A stretch of 27,541 nucleotides of DNA from an uncultured Lachnospiraceae bacterium (GTDB taxonomy: Bacteria > Bacillota > Clostridia > Lachnospirales > Lachnospiraceae). Every line of letters begins with the position of its first letter. Position 1 is the first letter of the stretch. The notes under the pieces are model-generated. The model was not told where the DNA came from and searched no databases. It saw nothing but the letters and a program-made list of their open reading frames with translations. Below, one piece after another: positions 7,318-15,550 of the stretch. The translations under genes and the position numbers were made by a program. Where the stretch lies: the NCBI GenBank assembly GCA_910578335.1, contig CAJTPU010000031.1, positions 1 to 27,541 on the forward strand, read 5' to 3'.

Positions 7318-7404
7318 TTGCATTTGGAAATAAAATAGCTCCCTTTCCGAAAAAGTGTTCCCCGTGCTTATTTTAATCTTTATCTGCCATGCTGCAAATG
7401 CTGC

Positions 7405-7437
7405 AAAAAATCCGGAAGCCGTCACTTCCGGATTTTT
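7405..7437 (-). terminator. Terminator of the yqhQ-prmC-prfA run
   Basis: AAAAATCCGGAAG pairs with CTTCCGGATTTTT around a six-base loop, flanked by A and T runs on both sides, so it could work in both directions. It starts 28 bases after the prfA stop codon and separates prfA from the solute-binding protein promoter. Confidence 0.85.
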
Positions 7438-7464
7438 ATATTCCTGATTTCTATATTTTTTCCT

Positions 7465-8538
7465 TTAATTCTCATTCATCTTCGCCAGCTTTGCCGCCTG
7501 GTCCGCCGCTATGCATGCGTCAAGAATCTCCTGTATATCGCCGTCCATAATTTTATCCAGCTTATAGAGGGTCAGCCCAATCCGATGGTCCGTTACGCGC
7601 CCCTGCGGGAAGTTGTAGGTTCTGATTTTTTCGGAACGGTCTCCGGTACCGACCTGACTGCGGCGCAGCTCCGCCTCCGCATCGTGCGCCTTTTGCTGTT
7701 CGATATCGTAAAGCTTTGCGCGCAGCAGGGCAAATGCCTTCGCCTTGTTCTGAAGCTGGGATTTTTCCGTCTGGCTGTACACCACAATCCCTGTCGGATA
7801 ATGCGTGAGCCTGACCGCAGAGTCCGTGGTATTGACGCACTGTCCGCCATTGCCGGAAGCACGCATCACATCGATGCGGATATCCTTTTCGTCAATCACC
7901 ACATCCACCTCTTCCGCCTCCGGCATTACCGCCACGGTAATCGTAGAAGTGTGGATGCGCCCCTGAGACTCGGTTTCCGGCACGCGCTGCACGCGGTGTA
8001 CGCCGCTCTCGTATTTCAGTTTGGAGTAGGCGCCCTGCCCGCTCACCATAAAGGTAACCTCCTTCATACCGCCGATGCCGATTTCATCCACGCTCATAGT
8101 CTCCACCTTCCAGCGCTGGCGCTCCGCATAGTGCACATACATTCTGTAAATCTCCGCGGCAAACAGGGCGGATTCATCGCCGCCGGCTCCGGCACGGATT
8201 TCTACAATCACATTTTTGTCGTCGTTGGGGTCCTTGGGCAGCAGCAATACCTTCAGACGCTGCTCCAGCTCCCCGATGCGCTCTCTCGCTGCCGAAAGCT
8301 CTTCCTTCAGCATATCGCGCATCTCCTCGTCGCTTTCTTCTTCCAGCATAACAAGAGAATCTTCCACATCCTGCCTGCTCTTTTTATACGCCGTATAAGC
8401 CTCTACCAAAGGCATCAAATCGCTCTGCTCCTTCATCAGCTTCCGAAAATGGTTCTGGTCGTTTACCACATCCGGCTCATGGAGCTCGTTTAAAATTTCT
8501 TCATACCGCCTCAGCAAATCTTCTAATTTGTCAAACAT
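7465..8538 (-). CDS. prfA: Peptide chain release factor 1
   Basis: 357 residues, the usual RF1 length. RF1 recognises UAA and UAG in the ribosomal A site and triggers hydrolysis of peptidyl-tRNA. The GGQ motif is at 231-233 in RASGNGGQCVNTTDSAVRLTH (first and second halves both typical). The stop-codon recognition tripeptide is P187-E188-T189 in HRVQRVPETESQGRIHTS; RF1 has PxT here, RF2 has SPF, so this is RF1. The start ATG lies inside the end of prmC, a 16-base overlap, with GGAAGGA just upstream, indicating translational coupling. PrmC, the enzyme that methylates the GGQ glutamine, is therefore made from the same message. Confidence 0.97.
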   Translation of the reverse strand: MFDKLEDLLRRYEEILNELHEPDVVNDQNHFRKLMKEQSDLMPLVEAYTAYKKSRQDVEDSLVMLEEESDEEMRDMLKEELSAARERIGELEQRLKVLLLPKDPNDDKNVIVEIRAGAGGDESALFAAEIYRMYVHYAERQRWKVETMSVDEIGIGGMKEVTFMVSGQGAYSKLKYESGVHRVQRVPETESQGRIHTSTITVAVMPEAEEVDVVIDEKDIRIDVMRASGNGGQCVNTTDSAVRLTHYPTGIVVYSQTEKSQLQNKAKAFALLRAKLYDIEQQKAHDAEAELRRSQVGTGDRSEKIRTYNFPQGRVTDHRIGLTLYKLDKIMDGDIQEILDACIAADQAAKLAKMNEN

Positions 8539-9398
8539 ATCTTCCTTCCATTCCGCCGTCCCGCCGCCACGCGGAACAGCCCTGCATAATCCTTTATGAT
8601 TTCCACGCAGTCAAAGCCTGCAGCCTCTAAAAGCCCGCTGACCGCCTCTCCCTGACTGCACCCAATCTCCAATATCAGCCAGCCGCCCTCTTTTAAATGG
8701 GCGTCGCACGCAGATATCATTCTTTCATAAAATACCAGTCCGTCCTTTCCGCCGTCAAGCGCCGCTGCCGGTTCAAAATCCCGCACCTCCGGCATAAGAG
8801 CCGCAATCTCACCACTGGGTATATAGGGCGGATTCGATACAATCATATCATAAGAGCCCTGCACTGCGGAAAACAAATCGCTCAAAATCCATTCCGGCTG
8901 CTTTTCTTCGGGCAGAAGGCGGCTTCCATTCTCTTTTGCAAGCAAAAGCGCATCCCTTGAAATATCCGCGCCAACGCCCTGCACGCCCTCCGTCACGGCA
9001 AGCAGGCTTATCAGAATACATCCTGAGCCGGTACACATGTCTAAAAGCTTCCTGCCCGGTTCCAGCTTTTTTCGCGCATACTCCACCAAAATTTCCGTAT
9101 CCTGTCTCGGTATCAGCACATGCCTGTTTACCAAAAAGGTAAGCCCGTAGAACTCCTGCTCTCCCGTAAGAAGCTGCAGCGGCTCCCTCTTTTCCCGCCG
9201 CTTTAGCAGTGCTTCATACGCCTCTCCCTGCTCCTTTGAAACCATCCTGTCCCCATGCGCCAGCAAGGTGTTATAATTTGTACCGCACACAAATTCAAGC
9301 AGCAGCCTCGCATCCGTCTCCGCTTCCGGCACGCCCGCAAGACGCAGTCTCTCCCTGCCTCTCCTGTAATATTCTCTGTAGCTTATCATGCCTTGCAT
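8523..9398 (-). CDS. prmC: Release factor glutamine methyltransferase PrmC (HemK)
   Basis: 291 residues. It methylates the side-chain nitrogen of the GGQ glutamine of RF1 and RF2 using S-adenosylmethionine. An N-terminal helical domain (about 1-80) is followed by IPRQDTEILVE at 96-106, the SAM-binding loop LLDMCTGSGCILISL at 118-132, and the catalytic NPPY at 189-192. The ATG at 9398 has GGAGGAG about 10 bases upstream; a second ATG three codons later has poorer spacing. It begins five bases after the yqhQ stop and overlaps prfA by 16 bases. Confidence 0.96.
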   Translation of the reverse strand: MQGMISYREYYRRGRERLRLAGVPEAETDARLLLEFVCGTNYNTLLAHGDRMVSKEQGEAYEALLKRREKREPLQLLTGEQEFYGLTFLVNRHVLIPRQDTEILVEYARKKLEPGRKLLDMCTGSGCILISLLAVTEGVQGVGADISRDALLLAKENGSRLLPEEKQPEWILSDLFSAVQGSYDMIVSNPPYIPSGEIAALMPEVRDFEPAAALDGGKDGLVFYERMISACDAHLKEGGWLILEIGCSQGEAVSGLLEAAGFDCVEIIKDYAGLFRVAAGRRNGRKICLTN

Positions 9399-9403
9399 CG
9401 GCG

Positions 9404-10387
9404 CTACTCCTCCCCGCTCTTTGCCGCAGGCGCTTCCTCCTCATAGCCAAACTCTTCGGCAAGATAACCTTTCCAGTCAAAGACTGCCTCCACGGAAGCA
9501 ATGGCAACCTCCACCATATCCTTTGACGGTTCCTTGGTGGTAAGCCTCTGCAGCATCATGCCCGGCACCGACAAAAGCTTTACAAACACATTATTGCTCC
9601 TGCCCGCCAGACGTATCAGTTCATAAGAAATACCCGCAATCACCGGAATCAGCAGAATACGCAGCGCTACCTTGGCAAACGGATTACTCACCTGAATAAA
9701 GAAAAATAAAATAATACTGACAAACATCACAAAAAACATAAAGCTGGTACCGCAGCGCCTGTGCAGTCTGGAGCTTTTCATCGCATTCCGCACGGTCAGC
9801 GGTCTTCCCTTCTCAAGGCAGTTAATACATTTATGCTCCGCACCATGGTACATATACAGGCGCTTGATATCCTTCATAAGGGATATGCCGATAACATAGA
9901 GCAGAAAGATAAGGATTCGTATCGCGCCCTCAATCAGCGTCATCAACGCGTTGCTTCTCACATACTCCTTAAAATAAGAGGTAATAAAATACGGCAGCAC
10001 AATAAAAATCCCGACCGCAAGCGCAATGGAAAAAATCGTAATAAGCGCCGTAAATACCTTTTCCGCTTTTCCCCGCGTCACCTTATTCAGCGCCCTGTCA
10101 ACCACGGTTTCCTTCGCATCCTCATCCTCATAAAAGCTTGCGGAATAGTTTAAGCACTTCATCCCCAGTATCATGGAATCCACAAAGTTAAAAACCCCTC
10201 TGATAAAAGGCAGCTCCTTCAAAGGGCTCCCGTGAAGCACCCCCTGATAATTCTCCACTTCCACCTCGACTTCACCGTCAGGCTTTCTGACCGCAACAGC
10301 GTATTTTTCTTTATTTTTCATCATGACGCCTTCCAGTACCGCCTGTCCGCCGATACCGGAATAATGCCCGCTCTTCTTTTTTGCCAT
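9404..10387 (-). CDS. yqhQ: DUF1385 membrane protein (YqhQ-like)
   Basis: 327 residues from the ATG at 10387, which is preceded by AGAAGGG. The protein begins MAKKKSGHYSGIGGQAVLEG, with the GGQAVLEGVMM stretch typical of the YqhQ/DUF1385 family. About four hydrophobic segments follow, plus the conserved YHGAEHKCINCLE block and HRRCGTSFMFF. It is an integral membrane protein of unknown biochemical function. Histidine- and cysteine-containing motifs suggest metal binding, which is inference. In Clostridia this gene is regularly placed between rpmE and prmC, as here. A longer frame to 10444 would run through the hairpin at 10426-10455 and was rejected. Confidence 0.92.
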   Translation of the reverse strand: MAKKKSGHYSGIGGQAVLEGVMMKNKEKYAVAVRKPDGEVEVEVENYQGVLHGSPLKELPFIRGVFNFVDSMILGMKCLNYSASFYEDEDAKETVVDRALNKVTRGKAEKVFTALITIFSIALAVGIFIVLPYFITSYFKEYVRSNALMTLIEGAIRILIFLLYVIGISLMKDIKRLYMYHGAEHKCINCLEKGRPLTVRNAMKSSRLHRRCGTSFMFFVMFVSIILFFFIQVSNPFAKVALRILLIPVIAGISYELIRLAGRSNNVFVKLLSVPGMMLQRLTTKEPSKDMVEVAIASVEAVFDWKGYLAEEFGYEEEAPAAKSGEE

Positions 10388-10425
10388 AAAATCATACCCT
10401 TCTTTATAGGAAACACTTCTAATAT

Positions 10426-10455
10426 AAAAGGTTGAAGCTTGCACCTCAACCTTTT
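10426..10455 (-). terminator. Hairpin between rpmE and yqhQ
   Basis: AAAAGGTTGA (10426-10435) pairs with TCAACCTTTT (10446-10455) around a 10-nt loop, 20 bases after the rpmE stop. In the minus direction the stem ends in four Ts followed by ATATT, a modest T-tract. It probably partly terminates or stabilises rpmE mRNA while allowing some read-through into yqhQ. Confidence 0.55.
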
Positions 10456-10475
10456 AGAAATCTTATTTGGGAAAA

Positions 10476-10682
10476 TTACTTGTTTTCCACACCGTATTTC
10501 TTATTGAACTTGTCGATACGTCCGTCAACTCTTACAGACTTCTGCTGTCCCGTATAGAACGAATGACATTTGGAGCATACTTCTACGTGGATTTCAGGCT
10601 TGGTTGAACCGGTTACAAACGTATTGCCGCAGTTGCAGGTAACGGTTGCCTGATAATACTGGGGATGGATTCCTTCTTTCAT
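10476..10682 (-). CDS. rpmE: Ribosomal protein bL31, zinc-binding form
   Basis: 68 residues, starting MKEGIHPQYYQATVTCNC. L31 bridges the head of the small subunit to the large subunit. Four zinc-type cysteine positions are present: a CNCG pair and the CSKCHSFYTG pair. This makes it the zinc-containing paralogue rather than the Cys-free type induced on zinc starvation. The ATG at 10682 has AGAGG eight bases upstream; an in-frame GTG nine bases earlier overlaps that site and was rejected. It is preceded by a strong promoter at 10770-10798 and so can be transcribed separately from rho. Confidence 0.97.
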   Translation of the reverse strand: MKEGIHPQYYQATVTCNCGNTFVTGSTKPEIHVEVCSKCHSFYTGQQKSVRVDGRIDKFNKKYGVENK

Positions 10683-10769
10683 CTCTTTCACCTCTTCTAT
10701 ATTTACATTTACCTAAAGTTATTTGCTGTTTTTATCCGCACTGCTTATGCCACCACAAACAGCGTTGTT

Positions 10770-10798
10770 ATTGTAACATGCCAGCCCCTAATATGCAA
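10770..10798 (-). promoter_or_regulatory. Strong sigma-A promoter for rpmE
   Basis: On the minus strand TTGCAT (10793-10798) and TACAAT (10770-10775) are exactly 17 bp apart, in the 123-base gap between rho and rpmE. The predicted leader is about 80 nt. It uncouples rpmE-yqhQ-prmC-prfA from rho. Confidence 0.75.
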
Positions 10799-10805
10799 GT
10801 ATTTT

Positions 10806-12509
10806 TTAAATAAACTTCATTTTTTTGACAGTATTTACAAATTCCTGATTGTTACGCGTGCGGGCAAACATATCCAGTATCCTATCCGTCGCTTCGTCCG
10901 CTTTCATACCGTTCAATGCCTTGCGCATAATGTTGATTGCTTCCAGCTCGTCCGTATTGAGAAGCAAATCCTCCCTTCGCGTGCCCGATTTCTGCAAATC
11001 GATGGCGGGGAAAATACGCTTTTCCGAAAGCTTTCTGTCCAGCACCATTTCCATGTTGCCGGTTCCTTTGAATTCCTCATAGACCACGTCATCCATCTTG
11101 GAGCCTGTCTCCACCAGCGCCGTGGCAAGAATTGTCAGGCTGCCGCCGCCGCGCAGATTTCTCGCTGCGCCAAAAAAGCGCTTGGGCATATGCAGCGCCG
11201 CCGGGTCAAGACCGCCGGAAAGTGTACGCCCGCTGGGGGGCACCACCTGATTGTACGCACGTGTCAGACGCGTGATACTGTCTAAGAGAATCACCACATC
11301 CATGCCGTGCTCGACCAGACGCTTGGCGCGCTCGATTACCATCTCCGACACCCTCTTATGATGCTCCGGCAGTTCGTCAAAGGTAGAATAAATCACTTCC
11401 ACGTTTTCGCCTTCAATCGCTTCCTTGATATCGGTTACTTCCTCAGGACGCTCGTCAATCAAAAGAATCAGCATATGCATATTGGGCTCTCCCCGCAGGA
11501 TTGACTTTGCCACCTGCTTTAACAGCGTGGTCTTTCCTGCCTTGGGCGGGGATACAATCATACCCCTCTGCCCCTTTCCAATCGGACTCACCATATCCAT
11601 GACGCGCATTGCAATAGTTGCACCCGGCACCTCCAGACGAATTCTCTCATCCGGAAAAATCGGTGTCATATCCTCAAAGCTTCTGCGGCGCATCGCTTCC
11701 TCTATGGTAAAGCCGTTAATCGTCTTAATGTACAAAAGTGCGCTGAATTTCTCCTGCTGGGTCTTGGTACGCTTGTTCCCCACCAGAATATCACCGGTCT
11801 TTAGTCCAAAACGGCGTATCTGGCTGGGCGCAACATAGACGTCATTTTCCCCGGGCATGTAATTGGCACAGCGGATAAATCCATATCCGTCCGGCATAAC
11901 CTCCAGAATACCGTTTGCTTCCTGCCCGCTGTCAAGCTCCGGCGGAAAGGTGTTCATATCGTACACTGCGTTTCTGTCAATATTCTGCACGGGACGCACA
12001 TAACCGTCCATGGCATTCTGCGCCGGTCTCCGCTCCTCCGCCGTTTTTTCTTCCTCACCGCGGCGCTCCTCTGTCCGTTTCTCTCCGTATCCAAAGCGCC
12101 TCTCCTCAGGCTTTCTCTCCCCGTAGCGGCGCTCCTCCGGTCTTCTTGCCAACGGGCTGCGCTCCTCTGTCTTTCTATCTGTATAACGGCGCTCCTCCGG
12201 TTTTCTTTCCGCAAAGCCGCGCTCCTCTGTCCGCTTCTCCGTAACAGTGCGCTCCTCCGGCTTTCTCTCTGCAAAGCCGCGCTCTTCTGTCCGTTTCTCC
12301 CCGTAGCTGTCCCCTGACTGCTTCTCTTCCACCCTGCTCGGCTGCTTTGCCTGTGCAGGCGCCTGCTTTGCTGCTTTATCTTTCTCATCCTGCATAAGCA
12401 TCGCCTCCACCAACTGCGCTTTCTTCATAGTAGAAACGCCTTTCATTCCTCTCGCCTTTGCAATTCCTTTTAAATCTGCAAGTGCCAGTGACTCGTACTT
12501 CTCTCTCAT
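10806..12509 (-). CDS. rho: Transcription termination factor Rho with a repeat-rich N-terminal insert
   Basis: 567 residues against about 420 for a minimal Rho. Rho is a hexameric RNA-dependent ATPase that releases RNA polymerase from untranslated transcripts. Order of parts: Rho_N helical domain (about 5-40, LADLKGIAKARGM); an insert of decapeptide repeats ending in EER (68-160); the cold-shock RNA-binding domain (about 200-250, ILEVMPDGYGFIRCANY); the P-loop SPPKAGKTTLLKQ near 320-332; Walker B VVILLDSITRLTRAYN; and the C-terminal GGSLTILATALVETGS and EEFKGTGNMEM. The ATG at 12509 follows AAGGAGG with 11-base spacing; the frame to 12548 uses GTG and lies upstream of that site. No clear promoter or terminator was found. 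Confidence 0.96.
   Translation of the reverse strand: MREKYESLALADLKGIAKARGMKGVSTMKKAQLVEAMLMQDEKDKAAKQAPAQAKQPSRVEEKQSGDSYGEKRTEERGFAERKPEERTVTEKRTEERGFAERKPEERRYTDRKTEERSPLARRPEERRYGERKPEERRFGYGEKRTEERRGEEEKTAEERRPAQNAMDGYVRPVQNIDRNAVYDMNTFPPELDSGQEANGILEVMPDGYGFIRCANYMPGENDVYVAPSQIRRFGLKTGDILVGNKRTKTQQEKFSALLYIKTINGFTIEEAMRRRSFEDMTPIFPDERIRLEVPGATIAMRVMDMVSPIGKGQRGMIVSPPKAGKTTLLKQVAKSILRGEPNMHMLILLIDERPEEVTDIKEAIEGENVEVIYSTFDELPEHHKRVSEMVIERAKRLVEHGMDVVILLDSITRLTRAYNQVVPPSGRTLSGGLDPAALHMPKRFFGAARNLRGGGSLTILATALVETGSKMDDVVYEEFKGTGNMEMVLDRKLSEKRIFPAIDLQKSGTRREDLLLNTDELEAINIMRKALNGMKADEATDRILDMFARTRNNQEFVNTVKKMKFI
12030..12308 (-). repeat. 30-bp coding minisatellite in rho
   Basis: Seven successive 10-codon units ending in EER, then one of 12 and one of 11 codons. 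Units include GEKRTEER, GFAERKPEER (twice identical in protein), RYTDRKTEER, SPLARRPEER and RYGERKPEER. DNA copies are imperfect, with recurring gcgctcctc blocks on the plus strand. The product is a disordered, Arg/Glu-rich linker between the Rho_N and RNA-binding domains. Confidence 0.92.
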
Positions 12510-12657
12510 TAACCTATAGGCCTCCTTACTTTCTTCCTCAAACAACACTCCGAAAATACGCTGTCATTTCTTTTCATTTACAACCATACAGGGGGTAAAA
12601 AAAGACTTTCCTTGAAAAAATCAGAGCATCAACAGATAACTACTAGCATTGTAATAC

Positions 12658-12694
12658 AAAAATCCAAAAATGGGAAGCCCTATTTTGGGATTTT
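12658..12694 (-). terminator. Possible terminator of the GH105-GH43 operon
   Basis: Minus strand: AAAATCC-c-AAAAT pairs with ATTTT-t-GGATTTT across a 10-base loop, followed by TGTATT. It lies 84 bases after the GH43 stop. Two single-base bulges weaken the stem. Confidence 0.4.
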
Positions 12695-12713
12695 CACCGT
12701 AACTCTTCTTCCT

Positions 12714-12769
12714 TTTTGCGGCAAGCCTGTCTATCCGCCTTCAGCCGGATACATAAGCTCGCCGCAAAA
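12714..12769. repeat. 56-bp imperfect palindrome after the GH43 gene
   Basis: TTTTGCGGC (12714-12722) pairs with GCCGCAAAA (12761-12769), with an inner stem TATCCG (12732-12737) and CGGATA (12746-12751) and further pairs between. No T-run follows on either strand, so it is not a standard terminator. It starts nine bases after the GH43 stop. It may protect the 3' end of the message or be a small repeat element. Confidence 0.55.
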
Positions 12770-12777
12770 CCATAACA

Positions 12778-14322
12778 CTATCCTAATTTCTCAAATACAA
12801 AATATTCTGCCTTCACAAATCCGCCTTCCCTTCCGGCTTCATTGATGGCAAAAAGCCCTGCCTTGACGCCGACCCAGCGTCCCGGCGTCGTCTCTATCGC
12901 TTCACCGGCTTTGGCATACTCTGCGCCGTCCTCGCTGTATGCAAAGGAGATTCTTAGCGCATCCTCCACATACATCCTAAGAAACACGGTATCTCCCTGT
13001 AACGCCGCGCAGACCGTTTCCGTCTCATTGTGCTTTGTCCACTCGCCGGTCCGCTGCACCAGATACTTTCTTCCGTCTTCCTGTTTTACGGCAAAATCCG
13101 TGTAAATGCCGCCTAAGGATACCATACCGCAGACGTCGCCCTCCTGCATACCCGCAAGATGAAGCTTTGTGGTAATCTGGAATGCCGGTGCAGGCCACTT
13201 CTGCAAAAGCAGATTCGGCACATCGCAAGTCTGCGTTTCCGCTTCGCTCTGCTGTGCATACAGCGTCAGCATACCCTCTGAAAGGGCATACCACTCCTTT
13301 TTATAATTTGCATTCCACTGCCACTGCAGCCCCAGCTCCTTTCCTTCAAAAAGGTCGGAATCCTCCGGCGCACAGATGGGATATACGCCTCCCACGTCCG
13401 GCTTTTTATACTGCATAACCGGCTCTCCGCAGCCGTTTTCGTCCGCATTGACACCGATAACAGGCCAGTCGTCCACCCAGCGCATAGGCTGCAAATGCAC
13501 GATTCTTCCGGCATTGCCCACATCCTGAAAATGGATAAACCAGTCTTCTCCCGAGGGCGTGTCCACCCATGCGCCCTGATGCGGTCCGTTCACGGGGCTG
13601 CCGCCCTGATGCAGCACGATTTTTTCCTCATAAGGCCCCCAGATATTGCGGGAGCGCAGCACCGTCTGCCAGCCCGGCTTCACGCCGCCTGCCGGTGCAA
13701 AAATATAATAATAGCCATTGCGCTTGTAGAGCTTGGGTCCCTCAATGGTAGGCTGCGTCTCGCTGCCGTCAAAGATATGCTTTCCATCGCCCAGCACTCC
13801 GCTGCAGTCCGGTTCTATCGGGGAAAGATGCAGCATACTCTTAAAGCCTATCCGGCTTCTTGCAAACGCCGTCACCATATATGCTTTCCCGTCGTCGTCC
13901 CAAAAAGGACAGGGGTCTATCCAGCCGGTCACTTTGCGCACGCACACCGGCTCCTCAAAGCCCTCAAAAGGATTGCGGCTTTTTGCCATAAAGATGCCTT
14001 CATCCGGCATGGGAATAAACACATAGAAAACGCCGTCGTGATACCGGATTGCCGGCGCCCATGCGCCGCAGCCGTGAAGCGGCTTGTCATAGGTATCAAA
14101 AGGCAGCTTTTCCATGGCATACCCGATTACACGCCAGTTAACCATATCCTTCGAGTGAAGCACCGGCACTGAGGGCGCATTGCAGAAGGAAGAAGCCACC
14201 ATAAAATAATCTTCGCCCACTCTGATTGCGTCAGGGTCCGAATAATCCGTATACAGGATGGGATTGGAATAGGTACCGTCGCCATTATCTGCAATCCACA
14301 TTTTCTTCATTTCTTCTTTCAT
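12778..14322 (-). CDS. Glycoside hydrolase family 43 (beta-xylosidase/arabinofuranosidase type)
   Basis: 514 residues. GH43 enzymes are inverting hydrolases that remove xylose or arabinose from plant polysaccharides. The five-bladed propeller has the expected triad: D29 in YSDPDAIRVG (base), D136 in GWIDPCPFWDDDG (pKa modulator) and E194 in IEGPKLYKRNG (acid). The C-terminal part from about 320 (DLFEGKELGLQWQWNANYKKEW) is the beta-sandwich domain often fused in GH43 exo-enzymes. There is no signal peptide, so it acts in the cytoplasm on imported oligosaccharides. The ATG at 14322 has AGAAAGG 11 bases upstream. It follows the GH105 gene by 16 bases, suggesting removal of arabinose or xylose from pectin side chains. 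Confidence 0.92.
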   Translation of the reverse strand: MKEEMKKMWIADNGDGTYSNPILYTDYSDPDAIRVGEDYFMVASSFCNAPSVPVLHSKDMVNWRVIGYAMEKLPFDTYDKPLHGCGAWAPAIRYHDGVFYVFIPMPDEGIFMAKSRNPFEGFEEPVCVRKVTGWIDPCPFWDDDGKAYMVTAFARSRIGFKSMLHLSPIEPDCSGVLGDGKHIFDGSETQPTIEGPKLYKRNGYYYIFAPAGGVKPGWQTVLRSRNIWGPYEEKIVLHQGGSPVNGPHQGAWVDTPSGEDWFIHFQDVGNAGRIVHLQPMRWVDDWPVIGVNADENGCGEPVMQYKKPDVGGVYPICAPEDSDLFEGKELGLQWQWNANYKKEWYALSEGMLTLYAQQSEAETQTCDVPNLLLQKWPAPAFQITTKLHLAGMQEGDVCGMVSLGGIYTDFAVKQEDGRKYLVQRTGEWTKHNETETVCAALQGDTVFLRMYVEDALRISFAYSEDGAEYAKAGEAIETTPGRWVGVKAGLFAINEAGREGGFVKAEYFVFEKLG

Positions 14323-14338
14323 AAACACCCGCGCCTTT

Positions 14339-15472
14339 CTATAATCTCCGCAGCTCCGTATAAGCCAGAAGGAAAGGTCCTACGCCCTTTGCGTCATCCT
14401 CCACCACCGGCTCCGACATATAATATGCAAAGCTGCCGTCTCTTCTTGTGTTATTTGCAGGTCCTAAGCCTGCCACCAGGCAGATACCGCCCAAATGCAG
14501 CCTGCCGTCCTCCGTCTTCATGTATTTGTTCCGGATGCCTTCAAACGCCTTCACACCGTATTCCCTGTAGCTCTCGGGCAAAAATCCCAGGCGCACGCCG
14601 CGCAGAATGGAAAAAGCAAGAATTGCGCTGCCGCTGGTCTCCAAGTAGTTAGGCTCTTTTCCCAAAAGTGCCGGAAGCTGATACCACATACCGCTTTCAT
14701 CCTGATATTTTAACAGGGAATCAATCAGCTCCTTAAACACCTTCTTGAGATTGTCATACTCCGCCTCAAAGCCCTCCGGCTCTGTTTTGCTCAGAGTATC
14801 CAAAAGCGCCATGGAATACCAGCCGATAGCACGCAGCCAGAAATTTTTTGACAGTCCTGTCTCCTTATCGCACCAGAAAATAGACTTGGAAGCATCGTAA
14901 CCATGATAATACAGTCCCGTCTCCTCATCCCGCATATATTTTACGACGTTGGCAAACTGTGAGAAAATATCAGCGTAATGCTCCCTGTTGTTGAATCTTG
15001 TCTCATACTCCATATAGAAAGGCTGTCCCATGTACAAGCCGTCCAGCCATACCTGATTGGGATAAATCTTCTTGTGCCAGAAATTTCCCTCCTCGGTTCT
15101 GGGCTGCCCTTTAATCTGACTGTAAATTAAGTCAATCGCCTTTTTGTATTTTTCTTTTCCCGTGATATCATAAAGCTGGAACAGCGTCTTGCCCGCATTC
15201 ACATTGTCGATATTGTATTCTTCCACAGAATATCCGGCAATCGTACCGTCCTCCTGCACCCTGTGGTCGATAAATGCATCTGCAAAATCCAGATACTTCT
15301 TCTCTCCCGTGGTATTGTAGGTCTCTAAAAGCGCCAGAATCATACACCCGTCTATGTAATTCCATCCCGCCTTCAACCCGTTTTTTGCCTTCTCGATATT
15401 CCAGACCGGAACATCCAGCGTACTTCTCTCAATTAATTCGTCAATATACTGCTCAATTACTGGTATCTGCAT
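14339..15472 (-). CDS. Glycoside hydrolase family 105, unsaturated rhamnogalacturonyl hydrolase
   Basis: 377 residues. GH105 enzymes (YteR/YesR type) hydrate the double bond of unsaturated uronic acids left by pectate or rhamnogalacturonan lyases, releasing the residue. The (alpha/alpha)6-barrel signature is clear: WNYIDGCMILALLE near 37-50, NIDNVNAG around 87-94, and NQVWLDGLYMGQPF with D144, which aligns with catalytic Asp143 of Bacillus YteR. No signal peptide, so it is cytoplasmic. The ATG at 15472 has GGGAGG at perfect spacing; an upstream ATG at 15490 has none. It is the first gene of the operon with GH43, behind the promoter at 15516-15544 and the cre-like site at 15495-15508. No transporter is adjacent. 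Confidence 0.93.
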   Translation of the reverse strand: MQIPVIEQYIDELIERSTLDVPVWNIEKAKNGLKAGWNYIDGCMILALLETYNTTGEKKYLDFADAFIDHRVQEDGTIAGYSVEEYNIDNVNAGKTLFQLYDITGKEKYKKAIDLIYSQIKGQPRTEEGNFWHKKIYPNQVWLDGLYMGQPFYMEYETRFNNREHYADIFSQFANVVKYMRDEETGLYYHGYDASKSIFWCDKETGLSKNFWLRAIGWYSMALLDTLSKTEPEGFEAEYDNLKKVFKELIDSLLKYQDESGMWYQLPALLGKEPNYLETSGSAILAFSILRGVRLGFLPESYREYGVKAFEGIRNKYMKTEDGRLHLGGICLVAGLGPANNTRRDGSFAYYMSEPVVEDDAKGVGPFLLAYTELRRL

Positions 15473-15494
15473 TTTAACCTCCCTTTTCATGCTC

Positions 15495-15508
15495 TGTAAG
15501 CACTTTCA
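15495..15508. promoter_or_regulatory. Probable cre site (CcpA operator) of the pectin operon
   Basis: TGTAAGCACTTTCA on the plus strand, TGAAAGTGCTTACA on the minus strand. Each matches the Gram-positive catabolite-responsive element TGWAARCGYTWNCW at 13 of 14 positions; the single mismatch is in the central CG. It sits at about +1 to +15 of the GH105 transcript, a normal place for CcpA roadblock repression. Confidence 0.6.
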
Positions 15509-15515
15509 TAATCTG

Positions 15516-15544
15516 ATTTTACAGGGAAAAACAACGGTCGTCAA
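15516..15544 (-). promoter_or_regulatory. Sigma-A promoter of the GH105-GH43 operon
   Basis: On the minus strand TTGACG (15539-15544) and TAAAAT (15516-15521) are exactly 17 bp apart. Five of six bases match in each box. The start site would be near 15509, at the edge of the cre-like sequence. Confidence 0.75.
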
Positions 15545-15550
15545 TGGATT

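Noticed and set aside
7585..8493. 302-residue plus-strand frame
   Set aside because: It is wholly antisense to prfA, which has every RF1 motif. The frame arises from codon composition, and no ribosome binding site or family likeness is seen.
12030..12308. Regular 30-bp spacing suggested a CRISPR array
   Set aside because: Units are contiguous without unique spacers, stay in the rho frame, and vary as codons; it is a coding minisatellite.
12612..12845. 77-residue plus-strand frame after GH43
   Set aside because: Spans hairpins and the GH43 3' end, no ribosome binding site, no recognisable sequence.
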